From Methylocystis sp. B8 (GTDB lineage Bacteria > Pseudomonadota > Alphaproteobacteria > Rhizobiales > Beijerinckiaceae): DNA of 64,000 nucleotides. The stretch covers positions 310,001 to 374,000 of the forward strand of contig NZ_VBTZ01000002.1 of NCBI RefSeq assembly GCF_005771425.1, given 5' to 3'. Each line of letters begins with the position of its first letter. Position 1 is the first letter of the stretch. This document shows, one piece after another, positions 1-6,665 of this stretch. The notes under the pieces are model-generated. The model ran no database searches, was not told the origin of the DNA, and saw only the letters and a list, made by a program, of their open reading frames with translations. Made by a program: the position numbers and the translations under genes.

Positions 1-30
1 CTCGACATCTGAGCCGCTAGAGCGCTTCCC

Positions 31-130
31 GATCACATGGAATCATGTGATCGATAAGGAATCGCTCAAAATAAAAACGTTGGAGCAGGTTCTCATCGAA
101 AAAGTCTGTCAACTTTTTCGGAACCTGCTC
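31..130. repeat. Palindromic MITE-like intergenic element
   Basis: Two palindromes lie back to back. The first has 9-base arms at 31-39 and 44-52 around a 4-base loop. The second has 10-base arms at 83-92 and 121-130 enclosing a nested 9-base perfect stem (97-105 with 112-120). The right arm runs into the stop codon of the lytic transglycosylase gene. On the minus strand the long hairpin is followed by a T-rich stretch, so it could also terminate that gene's transcript. The look is that of a dispersed Rhizobiales intergenic element, but no second copy of this exact unit is seen in the window. Confidence 0.6.
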
Positions 131-1347
131 TAACGGCCACGCAGCCGCGCCAGGATTTCCTTCGTCGCAAAGCCGTCGGCGGGCTGTATGCCTTCGCTCA
201 ATTGAAAGGCATGAATAGCGTTGCGACTCGCCCTGCCGAGTTTGCCGTCGAAAGCGCCGCGATAGAAGCCGCGCTCGGTCAGGAGTTGCTGCATCGCCTT
301 GACGTCGGCGGTCGACAGCGGCGCGACCTTCGGCCAGGGCTTAAGTGGAATGTCGCGTCCGGCGATGCGATCGGCGAGCAGCGCGACCGACATCGCATAG
401 GCGTCGGACGTGTTGTATTGGCGGATGACTTCGAAATTGTCGGTGATGAGAAAGGCTGGGCCGCTCGCGCCTGCCGGCAGATAAAGGCTGGCGGCGCCGG
501 ATGCCGGAAGCGCGCCATCGGCGCGCGTGACGCCGAGTTGCCGCCAGCGGGCGAAGTCGAGATCAAAGGCGCTGTAGTCGAAACCCTCGGGCAATCGAAC
601 TTCGATGACGGCGGGCAATCCCGCGATCCATCCGGATTTCGCCAGGAAGTTGGCGATCGAGGCGACGGCGTCGGCGCGCGAACGCCAGATGTCCGGCGCG
701 CCGCCGTTCTCGTCGCTTTCGGCATATTTGAGATAGGCGGAGGGCATGAATTGCGGCTGCCCCATCGCGCCAGCCCAAGAGCCGCGCAATTGCGCGCGCG
801 TCGCATAGCCCTTTTCGAGCATCACCAGCGCAGCGACGAATTCCTCGACGAAGGTCTCGGCGCGATGGCCCTGCCAGGCTAGCGTCGCCAGCACGCGCAG
901 CGCGTCTGCCCCGCCGGCCGCCGTTCCGAAATTGCTTTCGACGCCGAGGATGGCGACGACGATCTCGCTGGGGACGCCATGGCGGGCCTGGGCGCGACCG
1001 AGAGGTCCGGCAAGCTCCGCGGCGACCGCCCGACCGCGCGCGACGCGACTATTCGTCACAGCCCCCGCGAGATAGGCGGGGATCGAGACGATGAATTCCG
1101 CCTGGGCGCGGGGCTTTGCGAGAACCGAAGGGTCAGGTTCAAGCCCCGCTATCGCAGCGTCAAAAGTCTCGCGCGAGACGCCCGCCGCCTGAGCTGAAGG
1201 CCACAAGCCCTGCAAAAACGCCTCGAACGTGTCGGCTTTGGCGCGAACCTTGGCAAGCAAAATGACGCTGAGCGCGCAGGCAGAAGCGCTAAGAATTCGG
1301 CGCCGAGCGATCGGCGCGCTAAGTATTGGCGCAAGGCGCCTTGTCAT
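130..1347 (-). CDS. Lytic murein transglycosylase, MltB family, with peptidoglycan-binding domain
   Basis: Periplasmic enzyme expected to cleave the MurNAc-GlcNAc bond of peptidoglycan non-hydrolytically, forming 1,6-anhydro ends. The 405-residue product has an arginine-rich start and a hydrophobic stretch at about 19-36 (signal peptide or anchor). A long SLT_2/MltB catalytic domain spans about 40-330, with the likely catalytic Glu137 in GVESNFG and the family motif GQPQFMPSAY. A PG_binding_1 domain covers about 340-402. It is transcribed divergently from irr and ends against a palindromic element. A second MltB-like gene lies at 41263-42066 without the peptidoglycan-binding domain. Family is secure; preferred substrate is not known. 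Confidence 0.9.
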   Translation of the reverse strand: MTRRLAPILSAPIARRRILSASACALSVILLAKVRAKADTFEAFLQGLWPSAQAAGVSRETFDAAIAGLEPDPSVLAKPRAQAEFIVSIPAYLAGAVTNSRVARGRAVAAELAGPLGRAQARHGVPSEIVVAILGVESNFGTAAGGADALRVLATLAWQGHRAETFVEEFVAALVMLEKGYATRAQLRGSWAGAMGQPQFMPSAYLKYAESDENGGAPDIWRSRADAVASIANFLAKSGWIAGLPAVIEVRLPEGFDYSAFDLDFARWRQLGVTRADGALPASGAASLYLPAGASGPAFLITDNFEVIRQYNTSDAYAMSVALLADRIAGRDIPLKPWPKVAPLSTADVKAMQQLLTERGFYRGAFDGKLGRASRNAIHAFQLSEGIQPADGFATKEILARLRGR

Positions 1348-1399
1348 GAGCCAATCCTTTGCTGCTTCTTTGGAAATATTACACCTTCCGCCATTTCGT

Positions 1400-1428
1400 T
1401 TGACAGGGGCAGGACGCTGCCTTCTACT
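1400..1428 (+). promoter_or_regulatory. Candidate sigma-70 promoter of irr
   Basis: A consensus TTGACA at 1400-1405 is followed after 17 bases by TCTACT (1423-1428), a 4-of-6 match to the -10 box. It sits about 55 bases upstream of irr, in the divergent gap with the transglycosylase gene. Assigned from sequence alone. Confidence 0.45.
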
Positions 1429-1461
1429 GAAAAAAGCTATTACAGGAATAGGGAGCGAGTG

Positions 1462-1485
1462 ATGCTCGCCTGTCGCGAAGAATGA
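1462..1485 (+). CDS. Putative leader peptide (MLACREE) coupled to irr
   Basis: A seven-codon reading frame begins 8 bases after a strong GGGAG ribosome-binding site (1451-1455). Its TGA stop overlaps the irr ATG as ATGA. Irr itself has only a weak site (GAAGA) before its start, so translation of irr may depend on ribosomes terminating this short frame. It could be chance; conservation in relatives would decide. Confidence 0.3.
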   Translation: MLACREE

Positions 1486-1964
1486 CTCATCAACCTTCGA
1501 CTACCAGTTTCGACCGTTCCATCAAACTGCGCGATCAATCCACCGAGAGCGCGACGAAGGTCTCGGATCTCAAAGCGCGACTGCGCGGCGCGGGTCTGCG
1601 TCCAACCGTTCAGCGACTCGCTCTGAGCCGGCTGCTGTACGGCAACGGCGACCGGCATGTGAGCGCCGAAGCGTTGCACGCCGAAGCGCGCGAAGCTGGC
1701 CTGACCATGTCGCTCTCCACGGTCTACAACACGCTCAACCAATTCGCCGAAGCGGGGCTGTTGCGCGAGATCGCCGTGCAGGGTCCCCGCACCTACTTCC
1801 ATACGCGCACCTCGCCACATCATCATTTCATGGATGAGGCGACGGGCCGCATGTTCGACGCGGCCGATGGCTCCGTCGAATTTGCGCGACTGCCGGCGCC
1901 GCCCGAGGGGATGGAAGTCGTCGGCTGCGACGTGATCATCCGCATTCGCCCGAAGAGAGGGTGA
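1482..1964 (+). CDS. irr: Iron response regulator Irr (Fur family)
   Basis: Heme-responsive transcription factor of alphaproteobacteria that controls iron uptake, heme synthesis and iron storage genes. The 160-residue product has a winged-helix domain at about 30-100, with TVYNTLNQF as the recognition-helix region. It carries the Irr-type triple histidine at 113-115, implicated in heme binding. It lacks the C-terminal CxxC zinc motifs of classical Fur. The next gene starts inside its stop codon (GTGA overlap), so the two are probably cotranscribed. No N-terminal Cys-Pro heme regulatory motif is visible, so heme sensing would rest on the histidines. Confidence 0.9.
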   Translation: MTHQPSTTSFDRSIKLRDQSTESATKVSDLKARLRGAGLRPTVQRLALSRLLYGNGDRHVSAEALHAEAREAGLTMSLSTVYNTLNQFAEAGLLREIAVQGPRTYFHTRTSPHHHFMDEATGRMFDAADGSVEFARLPAPPEGMEVVGCDVIIRIRPKRG

Positions 1965-2320
1965 GCGACGGCCCGCCGCAAGACGGGCGATGGCGTTTTC
2001 TGCGCGTCGCATGGCTCGCCTATGCGATAGCGACTGTCGCTCTTTCGATCGCCGTTCTCGCGATCTATGTCACAGCCTGCGACGATTACGATCTGTCGGA
2101 GCGTTTGCGCGCCACAGGGCGCTTCACGCGCCAAGCGATGCGCGCGGTCTCATTTCCGCTCGGAGCGCCGACCGGATGGCTCCTCAATCCTCCGCTCGAA
2201 AAGAGCTTCGGCTGCGGCGACGAAAACGAGCCCTGCGCAGCGTTCGTCGACTGGAACACACATTTCGCCGCGCTGCTGGCGCAGATCATTCTGCTGCGCT
2301 GGCTCATTGCACGACGGTGA
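1961..2320 (+). CDS. Small membrane protein of unknown function
   Basis: The 119-residue product uses a GTG start overlapping the irr stop by four bases, which signals translational coupling. A hydrophobic segment lies at about 17-40 and a second near the C-terminus (about 102-117). The region between holds three cysteines (C43, and two in GCGDENEPCA), so it may form a periplasmic loop with a disulfide. I recognise no family. The coupling to irr is its only functional hint. Confidence 0.6.
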   Translation: MSDGPPQDGRWRFLRVAWLAYAIATVALSIAVLAIYVTACDDYDLSERLRATGRFTRQAMRAVSFPLGAPTGWLLNPPLEKSFGCGDENEPCAAFVDWNTHFAALLAQIILLRWLIARR

Positions 2321-2333
2321 CTAGGCGCGCACC

Positions 2334-2876
2334 TCACTTCGCTTGCGCGTCGCGCCACTGCTTCACGACGGCGAGCGCATTCTGAATATGCTTCGTCGCG
2401 CCGGAATCCTCGACAACCGAAAGAATCTTGCCGTCTGGCGCGATGACATAGGAGATTCGGTTGGCGAACATCGCGCCGGCGACCGGAACCTTGAAGGCCG
2501 CGTCATAGGCGTTGATGACCTTGAAATCGGGATCGGCGCCGACGGGAAATTTATCCCTGCACTCTGTTGATGAGAATTCACGCTGCGTGGCGATCTTGTC
2601 GCTCGATACGCCGATGACGCTCGCGTCCATGGCGGCGAACTGGTCCATAGCTTCGGCGAATTCATGCGCCTCGACGGTGCAGACGCTCGTGAACGACTTC
2701 GGATAGAAATAGAGAACGACCGGACCTTTCTTGAGCGCCTGCCTAAGCGAGAAGGAGAAATCCTTGCCGCCTTGCGCCGCCTGAAGAGTGAAATCGGGCG
2801 CGACGTCGCCTGGCTTGAGAGCGGCGAGCGCGGCGCTCGAAACAAGCGTCAATAAGGCGGCGGCGAGCATTCTCAC
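2334..2876 (-). CDS. Peroxiredoxin, BCP/PrxQ type, exported
   Basis: Thiol peroxidase that reduces hydrogen peroxide and organic peroxides. I place the start at a GTG (2876) preceded by AGGAG at a 6-base spacing, which leaves a clean signal peptide (LAAALLTLVSSAALA) and a 180-residue product. An ATG exists 6 bases further in, and a longer frame from 2909 lacks a good ribosome-binding site. The AhpC/TSA fold has the peroxidatic cysteine at about residue 66 (SFTSVCTVE) and a candidate resolving cysteine at about 106 (STECRDK). Its export is unusual, since most BCP proteins are cytoplasmic. It is convergent with the small membrane protein gene. Confidence 0.85.
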   Translation of the reverse strand: MRMLAAALLTLVSSAALAALKPGDVAPDFTLQAAQGGKDFSFSLRQALKKGPVVLYFYPKSFTSVCTVEAHEFAEAMDQFAAMDASVIGVSSDKIATQREFSSTECRDKFPVGADPDFKVINAYDAAFKVPVAGAMFANRISYVIAPDGKILSVVEDSGATKHIQNALAVVKQWRDAQAK

Positions 2877-3026
2877 GACGGTCTCCTGGAGCAGTAGAAA
2901 TTCCTTCACATGGAAATGATAGCGCTCGCCAACCGGCCAAGCTTGGCCAAAGCTGTATCAATATTGCAGCGCAGCATTATCCCAAATATGATCAGAATCT
3001 AACCGAACGCCTCGACTCAAGGGAAG

Positions 3027-4913
3027 GTGATGACGACCCACGCGACCATTACGCAAACGGACCAGGCGCGCGCAGAACAGGCATCTTCCGGTCCTATCCA
3101 ATCCAGCGCGGTCCATGGCTTTCCGCGGCTCGCGTCGAAAGCCTTCGTCGATGCTTGGCCCAGCGCCTTTCTGGCGGTCGAGCGCGCTAGCGATACAGAG
3201 TCTTACGGCTCCGCCGCGCTCAGCGACGTCATCGACCGCTCGCTGCACGCAAGCATGGCCCATCTGACTGGCGGTCTTTCGCCCGCCGCTATGGCCGACG
3301 CCTATTGGGACTGGGCGGTGCATCTTGCATCGTCGCCAGGAAAACAGATGCTGCTCGCCGAAAAGGCGATGCGCAAAACTTGGCGCTTCGCCAATTACGC
3401 CTGGCGCTGCTCTTTGCAGCCGAACGCCGCGCCCTGCATCGAGCCGCTGCCGCAGGACAAAAGATTTTCCGGCGAAGCATGGCGGCGATGGCCCTACGCC
3501 CTGCTCTACCAAGGCTTTCTGCTCAATCAGCAGTGGTGGCACAACGCCACGACCGGCATTGGCGGCGTCACCAAGCAGCATGAGAATGCGGTTGAGTTCT
3601 CCTCGCGGCAATTGCTCGACATGTTCTCGCCGTCGAACTTTCTGCTAACCAATCCTGAGGCGCTGCAACGAACGCTGGAGACCGGCGGCGTCAATCTGGT
3701 CTATGGCTTGCAGAATTTTCTCGAAGACATGGAGCGGCGCGCCGGGGGCAAGCGGCCTGTGGGCGCCGATGCCTTCGTCCCTGGCAAGAATGTCGCGATA
3801 ACGCCAGGGAAAGTGATCTATCGAAATCGGCTGATCGAGCTCATCCAATATGCGCCGTCAACGGAAACGGTGCGGCCTGAGCCGGTGCTCATCACGCCGG
3901 CCTGGATCATGAAATATTACATCCTCGATCTGTCGCCGCATAATTCGCTCGTTAGGTATCTGACTGAGCAAGGCTTCACGGTGTTTATGATTTCTTGGCG
4001 CAATCCGGGCGCCGAAGATCGCGATCTCACCATGGACGCCTATCGCAGGCTCGGCGTGATGGCCGCGCTTGACGTCATCTCCAGCCTCATGCCTGACCGA
4101 AAGATTCACGCGACGGGCTATTGCCTGGGCGGGACGTTGCTCGCGATCGCCGCTTCGGCGATGGCGCGCGACAATGACGAGCGATTGAAAAGCGTGACGC
4201 TGCTCGCCGCACAAACCGATTTTACCGAGGCGGGAGAACTGACGCTCTTCGTCAATGAGAGCCAGCTAAACTTCCTCGAAGATTTGATGTGGGAGCACGG
4301 TTATCTCGATTCAAAGGAGATGGCCGGCGCGTTCCAGCTCTTACGCTCCAACGATCTTGTCTGGTCCTATGCGCTCAAGTCCTATCTCATGGGCGAGCGC
4401 GAGCCGATGACCGATATGATGGCCTGGAACGCCGACACGACACGCATGCCATACAAGATGCACTCCGAATATCTTCGGATGCTCTTCCTCAACAATGATC
4501 TCGCCGAGGGGCGGCTTCACGCCAACGGGGGCGCGGTCGCGCTCAACGACATACACGCGCCGATCTTCGCCGTCGGCACAGAGCGCGATCATGTCGCGCC
4601 CTGGCGCTCGGTTTACAAGATTCATTTGCTCGTCGACGTCGAAATCACCTTCCTGCTGACGAGCGGCGGCCATAACGTTGGCATCGTCTCCGAGCCCGCG
4701 AAGAAGCGGGGCGGCTACCGCTTCACAAGCAGAGTGGACGGCGAACATTACGCCGACCCCGATGAGTGGGTGAAGATCGCGACGGTGAAGGAAGGCTCAT
4801 GGTGGCCGGAATGGAGCGCCTGGCTCGCCGCCCACTCTGGCTCGCCGGTTGCGCCGCCCCCAATGGGCCAAGCGCTCTGCGATGCGCCGGGAACATACGT
4901 CCTGCAGAGCTGA
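3027..4913 (+). CDS. phaC: Class I poly(3-hydroxyalkanoate) synthase
   Basis: Polymerises (R)-3-hydroxyacyl-CoA, usually hydroxybutyryl-CoA, into storage granules. The 628-residue length is typical of class I enzymes. A PhaC N-terminal domain occupies about 100-270 and an alpha/beta hydrolase domain follows. The lipase-like box GYCLGG carries nucleophile Cys366. Asp521 (GTERDHVAPW) and His549 (SGGHNVG) complete the triad. The start is a GTG immediately before an in-frame ATG, after AGGGAAG. No phaA, phaB, phaR or phasin gene is adjacent, so the rest of the pathway lies elsewhere. Confidence 0.95.
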   Translation: MMTTHATITQTDQARAEQASSGPIQSSAVHGFPRLASKAFVDAWPSAFLAVERASDTESYGSAALSDVIDRSLHASMAHLTGGLSPAAMADAYWDWAVHLASSPGKQMLLAEKAMRKTWRFANYAWRCSLQPNAAPCIEPLPQDKRFSGEAWRRWPYALLYQGFLLNQQWWHNATTGIGGVTKQHENAVEFSSRQLLDMFSPSNFLLTNPEALQRTLETGGVNLVYGLQNFLEDMERRAGGKRPVGADAFVPGKNVAITPGKVIYRNRLIELIQYAPSTETVRPEPVLITPAWIMKYYILDLSPHNSLVRYLTEQGFTVFMISWRNPGAEDRDLTMDAYRRLGVMAALDVISSLMPDRKIHATGYCLGGTLLAIAASAMARDNDERLKSVTLLAAQTDFTEAGELTLFVNESQLNFLEDLMWEHGYLDSKEMAGAFQLLRSNDLVWSYALKSYLMGEREPMTDMMAWNADTTRMPYKMHSEYLRMLFLNNDLAEGRLHANGGAVALNDIHAPIFAVGTERDHVAPWRSVYKIHLLVDVEITFLLTSGGHNVGIVSEPAKKRGGYRFTSRVDGEHYADPDEWVKIATVKEGSWWPEWSAWLAAHSGSPVAPPPMGQALCDAPGTYVLQS

Positions 4914-4959
4914 GGCGCTGAAAGAGGCGCTTCCAGGCTCGTAGCAATTTGCCATCGCT

Positions 4960-5104
4960 TGTCATCCCCGACGCGCGAAGCGCGATCGGGGGTCCAGGGC
5001 AAAATCAATGCAGCGTGCGGCGTCATTGCGAGCCGGAGGCGAAGCAATCCAGAATCCGCCTCGCAACTTTGGATTGCTTCGTCGCTCCGCTCCTCGCAAT
5101 GACG
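4960..5104. repeat. Intergenic palindromic (REP-like) repeats
   Basis: Two palindromes fill the gap between phaC and lpdA. The first (about 4960-5000) has a GTCATCCCCGA start, a GCGCGAAGCGC centre and GATCGGGG. The second has long arms, CGTCATTGCGAG at 5021-5032 matching CTCGCAATGACG at 5093-5104, with inner arms GAAGCAATCC and GGATTGCTTC. Elements of this type are dispersed in alphaproteobacterial genomes between convergent genes; a related one lies at 63377-63466. They may act as bidirectional terminators. Confidence 0.65.
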
Positions 5105-5126
5105 ACCGATAGTCGCGGGGTCCGCC

Positions 5127-6566
5127 TCAAATGTGGATTGCCCGACCGAAGGCGGCAAGCACGCTCTCATGCATCGTTTCCGACAGCGTCGGATGCGGAA
5201 AGATCGTGCGGATGAGTTCTTCTTCGGTCGTCTCGAGATTCATCGCGATGACGAAGCCCTGGATCAATTCCGTGGCTTCGACTCCGAAAATATGCGCGCC
5301 AAGCAGCCGCCCGCTCTTCGCGTCGAAGATCGTCTTCACGACGCCTTCGAGCTCGCCAAGAGCGATCGCCTTGCCATTGGCGAGATAAGGAAAGCGGCCG
5401 ATCTTGACGTCGATTTTCTGCTCCTTCGCCTTTGCCTCGGACAGGCCGACTGACGCGACCTGCGGATGGCAATAGGTGCAGCCCGGCACGCGCGATCTAT
5501 CGAGCGCATGCGCGTTCAATCCGGCGATCGCCTCGACGCAGGACACGCCCTCATGCTCCGCCTTATGCGCAAGCATCGGGCCGCCGGCGACGTCGCCGAT
5601 CGCGTAAATTCCTTCGACATTGGTGCGCCCCAAGCCGTCGATCTTGATGACGCCGCGCTCGAGGGCGACGCCGAGCGCCTCCAGCCCAAGATTTTCGACA
5701 TTAGCGACGACGCCGATCGCCGAAAGCGCACGCTCGACTTCGAGCCTCTGAATCTCGCCGTCCGCGCCTTTCAGCGTGACGACGAGGCTGTCCGCCTTTT
5801 TCTCGACGCCTGTCACCGTCGTCGCGATGCGAATGTCGATTCCCTGCTTCTTGAACGATCGATGCGCCAACGCCGCGATCTCTTCGTCTTCGCTGGGCAG
5901 AATATGCGGCAGCGCTTCGACGAGAATGACCTCGACGCCAAACGTCCGATAAAAGGAGGCGAATTCGACGCCGATGGCGCCGGCGCCGACGATGAGCAGC
6001 GATTTCGGAAAGCGTTCCGGCTTCATCGCTTCGAAATAAGTCCAGACGAGTCGCCCATCGGGCTCGAGGCCTGGCAGAACGCGCGGACGCGCGCCCGTCG
6101 CGATGATAATGTGTTTGGCCTGATAGACGCCTTCGCCAAGCGTCGTTTTCGGCGTCGGCAGTTGCGGCAGCATCGGCGGCTTCGTCGGCGCGCCGACCCG
6201 GACCTCGCCCTTTGCTGCGATCGTCGCCTCCCCCCAGATGACATCGATCTTGTTCTTCTTGAGAAGAAAGGCGACGCCGCCATTGAGCCGCGTGGCCGCT
6301 TCGCGCGAATGCGCCACGATGCGCGCAACGTCGGCGCTCAGCGCGCCCTGCGCAACGCCAAACTTCTCGCCTTCCTTGCCGAGACGATAGACCTCGGCCG
6401 AACGCAGCAGCGCCTTCGTCGGGATGCAACCCCAGTTCAAACAAATGCCGCCAAGATGTTCTCGCTCGACGACCGCCGTCTTTAAGCCCAATTGCGCGGC
6501 GCGGATCGCGGCGACATAGCCGCCGGGCCCGCCGCCAATGACGATAAGATCATATGTGTCAGCCAT
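5127..6566 (-). CDS. lpdA: Dihydrolipoyl dehydrogenase (E3)
   Basis: Flavoprotein that reoxidises dihydrolipoamide of 2-oxoacid dehydrogenase complexes or the glycine cleavage system with NAD+. The 479-residue product has an N-terminal FAD-binding GGGPGGY, the redox-active disulfide Cys42/Cys47 in GGICLNWGC, and a central NAD domain (GAGAIGVEF). The C-terminal dimerisation domain ends with the catalytic His-Glu region (HPHPTLSETMHE). No E1 or E2 gene is adjacent. A degenerate second copy of its first 21 codons lies at 9124-9186. Confidence 0.95.
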   Translation of the reverse strand: MADTYDLIVIGGGPGGYVAAIRAAQLGLKTAVVEREHLGGICLNWGCIPTKALLRSAEVYRLGKEGEKFGVAQGALSADVARIVAHSREAATRLNGGVAFLLKKNKIDVIWGEATIAAKGEVRVGAPTKPPMLPQLPTPKTTLGEGVYQAKHIIIATGARPRVLPGLEPDGRLVWTYFEAMKPERFPKSLLIVGAGAIGVEFASFYRTFGVEVILVEALPHILPSEDEEIAALAHRSFKKQGIDIRIATTVTGVEKKADSLVVTLKGADGEIQRLEVERALSAIGVVANVENLGLEALGVALERGVIKIDGLGRTNVEGIYAIGDVAGGPMLAHKAEHEGVSCVEAIAGLNAHALDRSRVPGCTYCHPQVASVGLSEAKAKEQKIDVKIGRFPYLANGKAIALGELEGVVKTIFDAKSGRLLGAHIFGVEATELIQGFVIAMNLETTEEELIRTIFPHPTLSETMHESVLAAFGRAIHI

Positions 6567-6665
6567 GCTTCGTCCTTGCTTGCCGAGTGGGCCAAAATTT
6601 GCGGCGTCGCAAAAAGCATATATTGTTTAAGCGATTGCAGTCACGTGACCATAAGGGGGCTTTCC

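Noticed and set aside
5466-6485. Plus-strand 339-codon open frame
   Set aside because: It is antisense to lpdA with arginine-rich, featureless translation.
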